Source of the DNA: Linyphia triangularis
Taxonomy: Eukaryota > Arthropoda > Arachnida > Araneae > Linyphiidae
Assembly (NCBI GenBank): GCA_963978545.1
Contig: OZ021732.1
Span: 35,859,123 to 35,923,122, forward strand
DNA length: 64,000 nucleotides
Direction: 5' to 3'
Shown piece by piece: positions 1 to 12,267 of this stretch. The first letter of the stretch is position 1, and the number at the start of each line of letters is the position of its first letter. Both the position numbers and the translations under genes were made by a program. The notes under the pieces were generated by a model. The model saw nothing but the letters and a program-made list of their open reading frames with translations, was not told where the DNA came from and made no database searches.

Positions 1-1289
1 TGTAATGAAAGCATTGTATTCGGTTAAAAAATTTCGATTTTTCTTCTTTCTTTATTTTTGTATTTCATTACTACACGTTTTGGAACGTGCTGAGTTTTAA
101 AAAAAATAACCGAGAAAAATGTCTGTTTTGTCAGCATAACTTCCGAATGGCGATTGACCTACGCTGTTTAGCTTTAGTGTTCGGGTTAGTGGTGGCCATA
201 AAACGTAAGACCTGTCATTTTATCAAAGTTGGAAAGGTAGCTTCCATTGAAAAATTTATGATTTTCAGTAATTGGTAAAAAACGGCTCACGATTTTATTC
301 AAAATTGCTGTGGTAATGCTTTTTTAAGGTGTTCGATACATCCCCAAAACCAAAATACCCGTAGAAATGTGTTTAAAATTGTAAAAAGATGAAAAATGAA
401 TATCTTTAATACAGAGTTCACTTCCTTTGAACACCGCCCATTTACGACTGTTTCGACTCCGTTAAATTTACAAGGAAAGAACATTGCATGTAATATTTAT
501 CGAACGATTTTTGTGTGTGTTTTTTATAAATGTAATAATTATTGCCAAAAATATCGTCAAACTTTAATGAAAAGTCGAAAATGGTAAATTACACTAATCC
601 ATGGCAAATTTAAATGCAGATTTAATTTATGTATTAAGAAATGCAATTGAAAATTGTATGATGTTCCACACTCATTATAGTTTGCTTTAAGTTTTCGAGT
701 TTTTTTTATTTTTATTTTTGAAGGCAGTGGCAAATAATCTCATGTAACGTCAAACATAATGTCCGGAAGGGGAGAGGTGATTGGTTTTTGAGGGGATTTG
801 ATTTTTGATTTGTAAAAACTAAATTATTTATAGCAAAATTTTTTGATTGATAGAAACCAATTTGAAATACTCTCAAACCCAAGTCGTAAAAGTACTCCTT
901 TGAAAAAAAATTAAGAAAAGAAATATTATATTCTTTTTCTTTAACGAAAAATAAATGTTTCCCTATAAGACAGTTTTTAGGATATTTTATAAGTTCATAA
1001 GATCATATTGATAATGTTGGAGCAGTAAATAACTGTGCTAAAATCTAACCTTCTAAAATTTTAAAGAAAACACTAGCACGTGAAGTAAACCGAAGAAGAT
1101 GCACAGCGAATGTTTATTTTTTTAAAAAGTGTATTTAAATTTGGAGGAATTTATTTTAATGTAATAGAATTATTTAAATCGTAGAGTTTTATGATTCTCA
1201 TTTACAATTACATATTATTACTTTACTTATTTTCCAAGGGGGTTTGCCGAAATTTTCAATCGTTTCAAGACTCGTTCAATGACATTCCT
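1..1289. other. Upstream intergenic DNA, no gene recognised
   Basis: AT-rich sequence upstream of the first gene. The short open frames here (for example 87-278 and 396-587) have no recognisable domain and no convincing splice context. I see no repeat family or RNA gene. Confidence 0.5.
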
Positions 1290-1469
1290 ATTTCTGACTA
1301 GCAGCGCCAGGTTATTGTGTTGATAAACAACTCACGCTTCTACCATGTGAACAGATAATGCTTGGCAGTTGTGAATAAAACCCGCGCGTTTAAAAGGTCG
1401 TAAACTTTAGTTCCACGAATAACACGGTGATATTTCTATTACTTTATACCTGTCCTTGTTGATGCAGAT
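1290..1469 (+). promoter_or_regulatory. Probable promoter and 5' UTR of NME6
   Basis: The 180 bases before the NME6 start are clearly richer in G and C than their surroundings. They include a CGCGCG run followed by a TTTAAAAG TATA-like stretch near 1384-1396. An in-frame TGA at 1428-1430 closes the coding frame upstream of the ATG. The exact transcription start cannot be seen; the promoter assignment rests on position and composition. Confidence 0.35.
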
Positions 1470-1550
1470 ATGTCGAAGTTTTTGGCTCCGCTAGAACTTA
1501 CTTTAGCTCTTGTTAAACCAGATGTATGCAGAAATCCGTGCAGTTTGCAG
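1470..1550 (+). CDS. NME6: NME6 exon 1 (coding)
   Basis: Encodes residues 1-27, from the ATG to SLQ, and ends in phase 0 at a gtaata donor. It contains the TLALVKPD motif; the Lys in it binds nucleotide phosphates in the family. Intron 1 (2,577 bp) is the longest of this gene. Confidence 0.93.
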
Positions 1551-4500
1551 GTAATAGTAATGAATAAATAATATCTGAAATTAAAAAATGATATAAAAAC
1601 CATCGGTTTACTTTTAAAATGTATGTATAATTCCTAAATTGGATAGTTTTCTTTTATTTTCATCAATATCTGTCAAATAATTTGTTATTAAGTGAAAAAC
1701 TTTTTAGAAACGAACCTTTGTTAGATCAATATTGTAATTCACATTTTTCGATAAAGCGAAAATATAACTTTTATAAAACATTCTTAAGGAAATTTAAATT
1801 TTTTTTTTAAAGGCATTGTGCATTAAATAGGTACAAGAAATAAACATTTCGGATATCATAGTGGGTCAATATACAGTTGACAGTGTAGTTAGGTAGGTTT
1901 TGTGAAAAATTGTTTGCAGTTTTTTTTTATACCTGTTTTACGTTTTCTTCTGTTGGCTTTGCATGTTGGCGAGAGTGCATTGTAAAATAAATTTCACCAG
2001 CTCATTATATGTGGTGACTTTGCAATGGAAATAAATTTCTTTTCCAGCTAGTTATTCCAAGTCATTAGTGGCTAGTAGCAGTCACATTTGCTAGTAGTCA
2101 TTCTGTATTGAATGCTGCAGTATCAGAACAAAAATATATTAAGCCCTCTTGTGTGACTAATTTGAATGAGATTTTAACTGATTGTCAGATTCATGTCTTG
2201 CTTGCTGTAAAAGACTCGCTGTCAAAAACTGTTGATTAGAAGATAATTTACTGCCTGTTATATTGACATTAACTTTATCAGTTCCGTAAATGTTTCTCAC
2301 ATTATTTTTTAAACTACTGACCATAATTTAGACAAAAAAATAGTGATAAATTTGAATTAAAATTAACACTGCATTATGTATATGAGGGTGCGTTATACAT
2401 TTTTGCTTCCCTTCTTAACCCTGCTTTAGTGTACTTAAATTACACCCCCTTTAAAACCCCTTTCAGTGGAGTTGTACAATTCTGTGCAATAATTTTTTAG
2501 GGTGAGAAAAAAGAAATTTGAAAAATAAGGATCATTGTATTCAACAGTACTTAGTCCTCTTTTACTGTTTTTCTCCAATTTTATTTTTAATTTTCGAAAG
2601 CCAAAGGGTTCAAATATCCATCTAGATTAGGAATTGGTATTTTCATATTTGGGTTATGCTTTTAAAAATTAATAAAATAAATTTTACCCTTAATTCAATT
2701 TAATATTTTGCAATAATACTATGTAAACTGTTAGATGTATTGCTACTTGGACACTAATCCTCATATTTTTCTTATTATCTGACATTTTACTTGTAATTGC
2801 TTGCATATTGTCCTGTTAACTGATTTTGACTTATCGAAACTGTTGTCAAAAGTCGGCTTTAGCATCAGTAATGGATGACGGTGACATCACAATAATCTGC
2901 AAACTTTAGCGATTGAAGCCCTTCTTTTTTGCTTTTATAAGTGCAACAGTTTTGGTTTTGCTAAAAATTGCCGACAGGATAATATGTAAGTATCGTATCG
3001 AAATTTTTTATATTTACAGGAGTGTTGCATAGGCTAAAACTTAAAATTTTTGCTCCAAGTTTCTCCTAAACGTCAATTCTTAGACAAATTGCTCCATAAC
3101 TGTCCCATTTCATCAATTTTGCCACAAAGAAAACAAAGTTTGAAAATGTATTACTAATTCAGAAATCTAAACAAAATCACAGTCAAGTGTATTTTATATT
3201 TTGAATTTGCCATTAATTGAGTTTTTGATTATATGCCAAATAAGTTTTAAAAAAATGAGCTTTAAAAAAAATAATAATAAACTGTCGGTTCGACTGTCTC
3301 AAAACAATAAGGTAGCTACTGTTTCAAATTGGTCTTTTTGTCTACTTCAAAAGTGCTTTGTACTGTTGAAATTTTAAAGTTCTTCGATTTAAGCTGAGCA
3401 CCCTGTATTTAGTTTCTATTATGTGTTTTTTTTTTGTATATTGTGATTTCCACTGAATAAAGATTTTATTTTTCTTGCAGAATTTTTTTTATAGATAAAT
3501 GTTTTAATATCAATAAGGTATTTTCATTATCTTTATTCTTAAAAAAATCATTAATAATATATTTTAATCCTAGTGACACAAAATATGTTTAGTTTTATAA
3601 TTCTAAATATAGTTGGCAAACTGTGCAAATAAATAAATTCCTAAATTGCTGTAAAACATTGGGTCATCCTTTTGTAAAATGGAGTATATTTTTAAAAGTT
3701 TAAATGAGTTTTAGATGAATTTATTATAATTTTTAAATTTGATTAATTTCGTAATTGAGTTTTGCATATTATAAGTAGTACTAGCAACTGGAATTTGATT
3801 ATGATGTTAAGATTGAGATATTTGTAACAAACTTTTAAAAGATTTTTTATTCTTTTCCTGATTTAATATAGTTTTTCATAACTTCTGTGATAAGCTATTT
3901 TCTATATAAGTCATCTGATACCAAAAATTTGATTTGCTCTAATATATCCTGTTAAATTAAAATGACTGTATACTGAATAAATTTATCTTAACCATTTCTG
4001 TATACTTATAGTTTAAATGTGCATAATTTATATTTAAGGTTTATGTTTACAAAGTATTTAGCTTGATTGAATGACATTGGACATTATGAGAATAGCGAGG
4101 ATTTTAATTTTTGAACTTCTGTTTCAGCTACTAAGGCAGATTGTTTTGGATAACAATTTTTACTTTGTGGACACAAAGATAACTCAGTTGAATAAAGTTG
4201 AAGCTGAAAAGTTTTATGTTGAACATAAAAGTAATATTTGTTTTGATGTATTTTTATTTTAGTTTTAATTTCTTGGTTTTTAACTTTGGATTGAACTGTA
4301 AATGTTTCTCTGTTTTTAATTAATTTTTATCTATAATATTTAACAGTAGAGACTATAGTTTGTTTACTGATTTGATTAATCACTAATCATTCAAATCAGT
4401 TTGAGTACAGTTATTTATGACTTTTTTTTTACAGACAAATTTTTCTTCAACCGGCTTGTTACATTTATGTCAAGGTAAATATATACATTTTTGCATTCTT

Positions 4501-6524
4501 TTTTTGTTAAACATTTACTTAATTAATCTGAAGCATTTATTTAGTTCTTAAAGTTATTTAATTTCCTTAGATTATATTTTGAAAATTTATAAATTAAAAA
4601 GATGCAAGAGTATGATTTTCTAAGTGTTCATTTAAATGTTTTAATGCCAAATTCTTTTGAGTACTAAAGTTTTTAGATTTGATGCAGCTCTTCAAATAGC
4701 TTGGTTGGCATGCATTTTTATTTACTTATTATGATGAGTAAATCTTTAGTTTTTTAAATATTTGTAATGCAGTAATTTATTGACTAACTGGGCTTGTATT
4801 GTTAAAGCTTGTTGACTGAAAGCACCAGTATAAAGGTTTGGAATTTGATACATAAAAATAAATTTGATTGTCACTGTTGCTAAATGAATACTTTTGCTAC
4901 ATTTCTGGCACATACATTTTGAATTTCTTGTACGGCATATGCCAATTTTTTAGTTTTGCATGTTACTGTTTTGCAGAGTTGAAAAACAGGTCCTTTTTAG
5001 CAAATTTGTTATTTTTGTGCAATCTCACAATGTGTTTTTGATTCTTTTTTTGTATCTACTTGTAGTGGTCTGTTATGTGCACACATTCTTGCAAAAGAGA
5101 ATGCAATTAAAGATTGGAGGGCACTGATGGGCCCTACACATGTTTTTAAGTAAGTACAATTTTCTATGACTTTATGAAAGCTTATTTAAAAAATTTCTTT
5201 GTCAAACTTTCAAGAAAACACTACAAATTAGTTAAGAACTCAATACATAACATTTCTTGTTAAAGCGTAATTTCACTTTTTAAAAGCTTTAATCTTTAAC
5301 AAAAGCATGATTTGCAATAAAAAGAATTGCCTGCTATGCAGCATACTTCTATGATTACTTCTATGATTTTCGTAACAATTTATAGAAGTGTTTTTTTCTA
5401 TTTGCTATAACTTTTTGAACACAATAGTGTGTAGTTATTTTTACTTTATTCATTAGGAAATAACAAATTTGTCAGGCTTATGTGTTGCCAAATACTTAAA
5501 GAATTATTGTATGGAAAGCTTTTAATGCTCATAAGTTTATTTAAAACTTGAGGGTATTCTTTTTGCTTCTCTTAAGTGAATTCAAACTTGGTTGTTTTCC
5601 TTTTTATAATATTTTCTATAATAAAATTTTAAAGTTATTTTTATGTCTAAAATAATGCAGTATTACATGGAATTGCATTTTATAATGAATGATTTCATAA
5701 TAAAACTTGATTATGTGTAATGAAAAATAAATATTTTAAATTTAGAGCACAGTACGAGGCTCCTCAATCTCTTAGAGCGAAATTTGGTCTTACTGATACA
5801 AGAAATGCTACACATGGTTCAGGTTAGTGACATTATCTCTACCTACTGCTCTTTTGATATTTGATTACACATTCTCTGTAGTAAAAGATTGTAATCTTGA
5901 GTTATTCTATGACATGATCCATACAATTTTGCGATTGTTCACTTTATTAATCTATAATGTAATCTTCGAAAGATAATGTATCTCTAGCATTCAATTTAAC
6001 TCTTAAAGTATGTCAGGTGTTTTAGAAAAAATGTCACTGGGATGTTATCAATTCACTTAAGGAAGGGTTTACTTTTAATAACTCAAAAGTTTTTATTACA
6101 TAAGAGCACATTTTTAAAGTGATTATGTTGTTTAATGTGCTGTCAAGCATTTAACTGTTATAGTGAATTTTGAATTCATATAAAAGTTTGGTAATATTCA
6201 AAAATATCATCCAAATTTATAAAATTTTATTTTGATTCTTCCAAGTTTTAAGAAGTATCATATCTGAAGTGATTTTGGATAAATTAATATAATTTTTGTG
6301 AATATATATATAAAAAAGTTTAACCCTTTAAATTTTTACATATGTATATTTTTATTCCAGATTCTCCAGACACAGCAAGAAGGGAAATATCTTTTTTCTT
6401 CCCAGATTTCAACATGGATGATTTTTATAAATACCAGGAAGAAGCTTTTCGAAACAATGAAGTCGTCTTTGATCCTGAACGATGGGTGCACAAAATAAGA
6501 GATGCAAAAGCTCAAAAGATATAA
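1470..6524 (+). CDS. NME6: Nucleoside diphosphate kinase 6 (NME6-like), six exons, 182 aa
   Basis: Seen: six exons, 1470-1550, 4128-4230, 4435-4474, 5066-5149, 5746-5822 and 6361-6524, join in frame to 549 nt (182 codons plus TAA). The protein starts MSKFLAPLELTLALVKPD, the usual first strand of the NDK fold. It continues with WRALMGPTHVF (about residues 92-102), FGLTDTRNATHGSD (116-129) and REISFFFPDF (136-145). His126 in N-x-x-H-G-S-D is the phosphohistidine nucleophile of the family. Known: NDP kinases move the gamma phosphate from an NTP to an NDP through this histidine. The length, the short insert between THGSD and REI, and the short C-terminal tail fit group II NME6 rather than the ~150-aa group I enzymes. 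Human NME6 is reported in mitochondria with RCC1L; I see no clear presequence here. The start is supported by an in-frame TGA 42 nt upstream. All introns are GT...AG. No damage is visible, so it should be functional. Confidence 0.95.
4128..4230 (+). CDS. NME6: NME6 exon 2
   Basis: Encodes residues 28-61 (LLRQIVLDNNFYFVDTKITQ onward to EHK) plus one base. The acceptor is ctgtttcag and the donor gtaata. It corresponds to helix 1 and strand 2 of the NDK fold and ends in the family's F-Y-x-E-H element. Confidence 0.93.
4435..4474 (+). CDS. NME6: NME6 exon 3 (40 bp micro-exon)
   Basis: Only 40 nt: residues 62-74 and part of 75 (NKFFFNRLVTFMS). The acceptor follows a T-rich tract (ttttttttacag) and the donor is gtaaat. 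It matches the F-F-x-R-L-V-x-F-M segment of the family. Its shortness hides it from any ORF search. Confidence 0.92.
5066..5149 (+). CDS. NME6: NME6 exon 4
   Basis: Encodes residues 75-103 (SGLLCAHILAKENAIKDWRA and LMGPTHVFK), the S-G-P/L strand and the W-R-x-L-M-G-P-T loop of NDP kinases. Acceptor cttgtag, donor gtaagt, ending in phase 2. Confidence 0.94.
5746..5822 (+). CDS. NME6: NME6 exon 5 with active-site histidine
   Basis: Encodes residues 103-128, AQYEAPQSLRAKFGLTDTRN then ATHGS, and one base of Asp129. The catalytic His126 is here. Acceptor tttag, donor gttagt. Confidence 0.94.
6361..6524 (+). CDS. NME6: NME6 exon 6 (terminal)
   Basis: Starts with the last two bases of Asp129 after a tttattccag acceptor. 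It encodes SPDTARREISFFFPDF and a 37-residue C-terminal tail ending in AQKI, then TAA at 6522-6524. The overlapping frame 6298-6498 is a shadow of this exon. Confidence 0.94.
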
Positions 6525-6964
6525 AGTTCCTCATTCAAAAGATATTTTAGTTGAAAAGAGTAATCCTAAAATGGATTTGAACTTATTAGCTTGTAAATAT
6601 CTCATTCTTTGTACTTATTTCCATATATTTTTTGCTTTTAAGTTATTTTTTAGAATTTATGTATGTTTGTTAGCCAACATGTTTTCTTGAAACATTTAAT
6701 AAAAATGTTGTGTGTTATACTCTTAAAATTAATGGAAATATCATTAAAAAAAATAAAATATTTGCATTTCATTAGTTCAATTTTAATTTACTCAAATATT
6801 TGTCGTTACTTGGTTAAATTTCTGTTACGATCATTTTGCTTGTGTTTGACACGCCTTGTGATACGTTAATTTTTTTAATAATTTGGATTATTCTTCATTA
6901 CAAATGTTTTTGTTTGTTTTCAAAATGTAAATGTTTTGTACTTGGTTTTGTTTTTATCTTATGA

Positions 6965-6970
6965 AATAAA
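6965..6970 (+). terminator. Candidate NME6 polyadenylation signal
   Basis: An AATAAA hexamer about 440 bp after the NME6 stop, in AT-rich 3' UTR. Earlier A-rich hexamer-like sites exist near 6700-6760, so the site actually used is uncertain. Confidence 0.4.
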
Positions 6971-8330
6971 AATAATATACTATATATATATTTTCTTTGA
7001 TTAGTAATTTTCCCACATTATTTTTTTTCTTCTTCATTACTAATTTTTCTTAGCCAGGAATACTTAAATTGTGTAGTATGAGGTTTTATTATAAAGACTT
7101 GCAAGTCATGAATACATATTTTCATAACTTTTGAAGATAAAATCTTTATTTCAGAAGACATTTTTGTTAGTGCTACAACTTATTTTGCTAATGTAATGCA
7201 AGTTAAAGAGGAAGCAATATTTTCGTCTTGGTTTTTAAAGTTTTGATCTGCTTAATATATCAATTTTTGAAACATAGTGATTTGACTATATTATATTTAT
7301 TAAATATTCATTTACAATGGGATTAGGTTTTCAGCAAAAAATAAAATTCTTTTAATTTAATAACTCTGAGGTAATTATTGAGAGTAAAGCACACACTCTC
7401 ACATTTTCCCTCTATAATTTTCTCATTAATATAAAACTGAATTTTTGCCTTTCAACTATATACATTCCATTTTTCTTAAATTGAATTATAATATTTCATC
7501 ATCAATGGGATAAACATTTTGTTTGGATTTTAGATACGTGTCTAAAATTGCAGGTGCTAAACAATTATTGAGAATACTATCAATAAAAGAATATCGTTGA
7601 CATTATTTGATTAATTTTACTTCGTCTAGTGAAATTTTTTAAATTAAAAATATTTTAGGAAAATGTTCTGATGTTCTTCTGAGAAATTCTCAAGTAAGTT
7701 AGAACTTCCAATTTAGTATTTAGTGATAATTTAGCTTTCATAAAAGATTTTTACTTATTATAAAAGAATGCAAACTATATAGGGACCCAAGAAAATTAAG
7801 ATTTCTTCAGAAAATATTTTAATTTTCAGAAGTATAATGGGGAATTCTACAAAAATTAAAAAAGTTAGGTTTTCTTTATCACTAAAACTGCTTTTAGTGT
7901 CCAAGGATTTTCAGTACCTTGATATTGTTATTTTTCATCAATGACAGAACCCTAAAATCCGGAAGATCCATCAGTCTCAACGAAGTTTTGTCATATGAGG
8001 ACCTTTTCCATGATTGAGCCACAGTACTCTTAAGATTAAATTTTTTTAAATGTCGCTCTAATAAGTAAAAGATACGTTAACAAAAATCAATACCTCAAAG
8101 ACTAGCTGTTTAATCATGGGAAAGTTTTAATTCCAGCATTGAACATAAATATTTTGCACTTTGCTAACATATTTCTATATAAATTTTTATTGAGACTTAA
8201 AATGAGAATAAAATTTATCGCTAGAATAAAGTTTCCACATCGCCACTAGACTTCGCTAGGGTAATGTGAGAATGTAAAATATCAAAAGCAGACAAATTTT
8301 CTGCATTTTTTTTATCCTAACAATCTTCTT
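6971..8330. other. Intergenic, nothing recognised
   Basis: AT-rich sequence between the end of NME6 and the GC-richer block at 8.3 kb. I found no exon with family similarity, no element boundaries and no RNA gene. Confidence 0.5.
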
Positions 8331-8334
8331 TCAG

Positions 8335-8432
8335 GCGGTCCATCAACACGTAACCAATCATATCTAACAGGTGACCCAAACGTGATAACAATTTCTCCGC
8401 ACGGGGCGAAGCTCCCAAGATCAGCCAACTAA
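8335..8432 (+). CDS. Candidate terminal exon of an unidentified gene
   Basis: Seen: a strong acceptor, with branch-like tcctaac about 20 nt upstream and then a pyrimidine tract to cttctttcag at 8334. A frame beginning two bases into the exon reads GPSTRNQSYLTGDPNVITIS then PHGAKLPRSAN and stops at TAA 8430-8432. The base composition is less AT-rich than its surroundings for several hundred bases downstream, as in a 3' UTR. I do not recognise the protein. No upstream exon of the same gene was found between NME6 and here, so NME6 could lie inside one of its introns, or this could be a chance or dead exon. The frames 8421-8675 (minus) and 8532-8762 (plus) fall in the presumed UTR and look like shadows. 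Confidence 0.35.
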
Positions 8433-8947
8433 CACGTGCTGAAGCCGATAGTCCTTCCGAAAGAGAAAATCTACTTTCTGGCACAGATGTTTGAAAAAGT
8501 CCTCGAATGATAATAATAGAATATTACCCACATGCCACAAATCAGCTCCTTCAAAAGACCCTCCAAATTTGAATTGAATGCGCGTTCTTTGGCAACTGCT
8601 GCTCATAAAAGAACGCTGTTTTCCGGAGTAAACACATCGCTGTTTGTTGACATCGAGTTTCGTTTTCAAGGTCACCCAAAGTGGATGTGTTGTGATGGTT
8701 TTCTGTCACCCATTTTTGTTTTCATCCATTTTGTAATTGGTATTCATGGCTGGATTACGTAGTGGAGGCTTCGGAAATGAGTGTCGTGTTGTGGTGGGTA
8801 CGGATGCACTAACCTCCAGCGCTGTTTTATTACGCTGACGTTTTTAACCTTTCTTATTTTCCCCATCTTAGTTTCAAGGAAGCGTTTGATACGTGGTAAA
8901 TAACAGCGAAGGCTACGAACACGTAAATGTTTTATGAGTGTCTTCTA

Positions 8948-8980
8948 AATAAAAACTAAAAAAAAAAAAAAAAAAAAAAT
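8948..8980 (+). terminator. AATAAA followed by a poly-A run
   Basis: An AATAAA at 8948-8953 is followed within about 10 bases by a run of more than 20 A. It could be the polyadenylation site of the candidate exon at 8335. An A-run written in the genome directly after the signal is also what a retrocopy or non-LTR element tail looks like. Confidence 0.35.
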
Positions 8981-9526
8981 GAAATTTAAATCTACGAGGG
9001 CCCTCCACAAAAAATCTTTCTGAAGATTTTTTTTTTAATTTGAAGGATAATTTTTGGTTTAAAGTGATATTTTAACTTGGTGTTGATTATAATTAGAATC
9101 CGAAACTTTGAGGCATGATCTGCCAGTTTACTTTTTCTATTTTAGGATTTTAATTCATAATGACAAGTCATTACTTTCTGTTGAAATTATCAGACTTTCA
9201 TTTAAAAATATTTTCAACTATGAATTATCCGTAATTTTTAAAATTTGTTTCGAAATTATAAACCTCACTTGAACGACAACTATATTTTGCTCTGTTTTGA
9301 AAATCATGTTTTTAAATAATTCTTGGAAGCCCTTCTTGTGTAATTTCAGTAATTCTGCAAGAATTTCTCAATGGTACGAAATAAATGTTATTTTAAACAA
9401 CGACAGTTAAATTACTAGACAGAAGGATTTTTGATTTAATCGATTAGGGCAAGTATAAGAATTATTGCAATATTAAGCGGAATTTATTGTTCACATTGAA
9501 ACTAAAGCATGGCCAGAGGAATGTTT

Positions 9527-9550
9527 TTTTTGTGTGTGTGTGTGTGTGTG
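9527..9550. repeat. (GT)n microsatellite
   Basis: A short T run followed by about ten GT dinucleotides. It gives the VCVCVC stretch in the chance frame 9487-9807, which I do not call as a gene. Confidence 0.85.
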
Positions 9551-10232
9551 GAAGATTGGAGAGGGAAATGGGGAGCTTTAGTCGTCTTTATCGTCCAACT
9601 GTCACTCTCATACATCAGAATGAGGCCCTTTTAGGGTGGATGAATGTCCTGCATTTTCGTTCTGCAAATACTTATATGTGGACTCATTCACTGAAGTTCT
9701 ATGATGCCCTTGAAAGATCGAACGGCAAAACTCACTGGGGACAAAACCTCAAATGTGATGAAATGTCATTTCTATTGTATTTTATCCCATACGCAATTCG
9801 AATCTAGAAATCGGCTTAACAGCTTCTTGCAATTTTAAACGATTAATTCAGAAGACTGGTAGGAATGATGGGATTGGTGTTTCCTATGCTTTAACTGACA
9901 ACTCTACCTTGTGTTAGTTTATAACATTGCATTCTTTATTTGGCTTCCAAAATTATACAAATGGATATTTTTAAAGTAAATAGTATTCTTTTCTTTTTAA
10001 ATATATATATTAATTTTTTTAATTAATTAATAATTTTTGATTTTTTGCCTTGTTCCGAATTTGTGTTACTATTAAAATAGTTATTCCACTTTTGTGTTTA
10101 AGCTATCTAGGAACTCGACAGTGTTCCGTCGCCAAGTCCGATGTCAAAGCTGCAGACATACAAGTGTATATTATGTTGACAGAGCTTAGGCCCGTTTTCG
10201 ACATCTCACAGCTCAGCTTCTATTATAGCTAG

Positions 10233-10255
10233 AACCCTGATTCCCCCCCCCCCCC
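10233..10255. repeat. Poly-C tract
   Basis: A homopolymer of about 14 C in an otherwise AT-rich region. Confidence 0.8.
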
Positions 10256-10375
10256 ATCATGTTGCTCCGGGTGAGTAGACGAAATTTAACAACGTAATTG
10301 TTAACATTGAGCAAGGGGACATGGTAAAAAATCCTTTGAAAATCGCCGAAGTCACCGGAGTTTTGGTCTTTGATT

Positions 10376-10627
10376 AGAGGAAGTGCCTTTTGTCCTTTTG
10401 TATGATTTGATGGGTAGGAGGATTTATACCCCCCCGGAAATGATCCCGATGCTTGGGAATTTCAGCCTGGTCTACAGTTTAAACGCCTTAATAATATTTA
10501 GACCACTCTTTTTTTTTATTCCTCTCAGTTTAAGTAGAGGAAGTGCCTTTTGTATGAATTAATGCGTAAAAGGGTCTGTACTCCCCCCTCCCAGAAATAA
10601 TTCCAGAAGTTTGGTATTTTTGCCCGG
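10376..10627 (+). repeat. Diverged tandem duplication (two copies)
   Basis: Two related blocks, about 10376-10470 and 10534-10627. Both run gaggaagtgccttttgt..., then a C-rich CCCCCC stretch, then a ...AAATRAT-CC-GA-G-TTGG segment ending near GCC(T/C)GG. They are diverged and of unknown origin, possibly remnants of one element. Confidence 0.55.
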
Positions 10628-10864
10628 ATAATGACTGAGTAAAACGGTTCAACGGATTTCGGATATTCATCTTTTGCTCAATTTCAAGAAGTGACTTTTA
10701 TACTTTAAGTTAAACTGTTAAAACGGTGTAGTTCGAAAAATAAAAAAATAAAATAAAAAATTACTTATTCTTCAATTAAATGTATGCCTATCAAAGATCT
10801 GAAAACACGTGTTTCAACTTTTTACTTAGAATACCACTTTCAGTTTAAAATAAAGTTTTTTAGG

Positions 10865-10945
10865 TGTCTGGTCGGATTTGAACAACGCACCTTACGATTT
10901 ATAGCCTAGTATCTTACAGACTCCACCACTAAAGCTAGATGAACT
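10865..10945 (-). pseudogene. Degenerate tRNA-like sequence (tRNA pseudogene or SINE head)
   Basis: Read on the minus strand, it has an A-box-like TAGCTTTAGTGG and a B-box-like GTTCAAATCC at tRNA-like spacing. The T stem and acceptor stem pair poorly, so it is not a working tRNA. It is either a decayed tRNA gene or the 5' head of a SINE. I could not define a SINE body or tail next to it. Confidence 0.4.
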
Positions 10946-11443
10946 TCTCTTAAAATAATTACAAATCTTATATTTCAAACTTAAAGCGAAAGTTGTTTTG
11001 AGACGCATTTTTTTAAACAGTAATCCGTATCTAAAAACTGATAATCCTCAATTTCGCATAAAAAGCATGTATTTTGTTTATGTGTTTTACTTACTTTGTA
11101 GAATTACTTATTTTTTAGTATATAATTGCATGTTTTTGTACTCAAGTTATACGTAATAGGTACATATTTTTTATTATGAAATTTTTTTCTTGTTGTGGTA
11201 TGAAAGATTTCTCCTTAAAAGAAACGAAAAGAATTTGGATTGCAAACCTAAATCTCTCTACGATATTTAATCATGATATTTATTGTCACTCTCAACATAA
11301 GAGTAGTATGTTAATCTAATGGTGTTGTCACTTACGTCATTTTTTTTCTTCTTAGAGAAATTATATGATTATTTACACTAAAATATCCATTTGTCGTATC
11401 CTACTCATTTAGAACATAACAAACACAACAAAAAAATTTATAT

Positions 11444-11902
11444 CTCCCAAAAACAACTAGACGTTGTAAAAAAAGCCCTCCAAGTAAAATAGTCAATCAG
11501 AAAAATTTGTGAAATCTGATGTTTGCCGCCAAGCAGCCGCGTTTAGTTTCCTTGCGGTACTTATACACAATGAACTAAATTGGAATTATTAGGGGGAATC
11601 CCCATAGGCAATCAGTACCTAGCAGGCTAAAGTCTTTATAGAATTAATCTCCATTCAGTGCAATGGGTGCAAAGTAGCTAAAGCAAATTAAATGAGATTA
11701 ATCCGAAATAACTGTAGCCTGCCAAGTTCTGATTGCCTATGTGGATTCCCCCTAATAATCCCAATTTAGTTCAATGTGTACAAGTACCGCAAAGAAACTA
11801 AATGCGGCCGCTTGGCGTCAAACATTAGATTTCACAACTTTTTCTGACTGATTTTTTTTTTGTCGGGCTTTTTTTTTACAACGTCTAGTTGTTTTTTGGG
11901 AG
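11444..11902. mobile_element. 459-bp foldback element (near-complete palindrome)
   Basis: The left arm from 11444 (ctcccaaaaacaactagacg...) is matched in reverse complement by the right arm ending at 11902, with only scattered mismatches over about 200 bases per arm and a loop of a few tens of bases. Shared inner landmarks include GCGGTACTT and TTATTAGGGGGAATCC. There is no coding capacity. This is the structure of a foldback MITE. A target-site duplication is not obvious. Confidence 0.8.
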
Positions 11903-12267
11903 TTTAACTTTTGAGTATTTGAGCTATGCAACTTTTTTTTGTTTACGCTGTTCAGTTTTGTATTTTGGATCAGGACGAATGTGAGTGAGCTTCCCCTTAC
12001 ATGGTCCAAGATAATTAAAATAAACTATCTCCTGTTGTTTCAAAAGGGTTAACTGATTAATTGTTGCAAAATAGATTAAATGCAAGATATTGACCTCCTT
12101 GGAATTTAAAGGTTCATCGCATTAACATTTGTAAGTTCTTTATAATAGAACATAAAACACAACCTGTTTACTTTCTGCTCTAATAAGTAAAGTTTGTCTA
12201 AATAAGTTCTTTCATTTTTGCCGTAGCGTAAACGGTTGCCTTTTTGATTCTCTTTGAAAGTTAACAG

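Noticed and set aside
9487..9807. 106-codon frame starting near a GT repeat
   Set aside because: Includes the GT microsatellite as VCVCVC, with no domain or conserved motif.
10865..10945. Functional tRNA gene
   Set aside because: A- and B-box-like motifs are present, but the T and acceptor stems do not pair.
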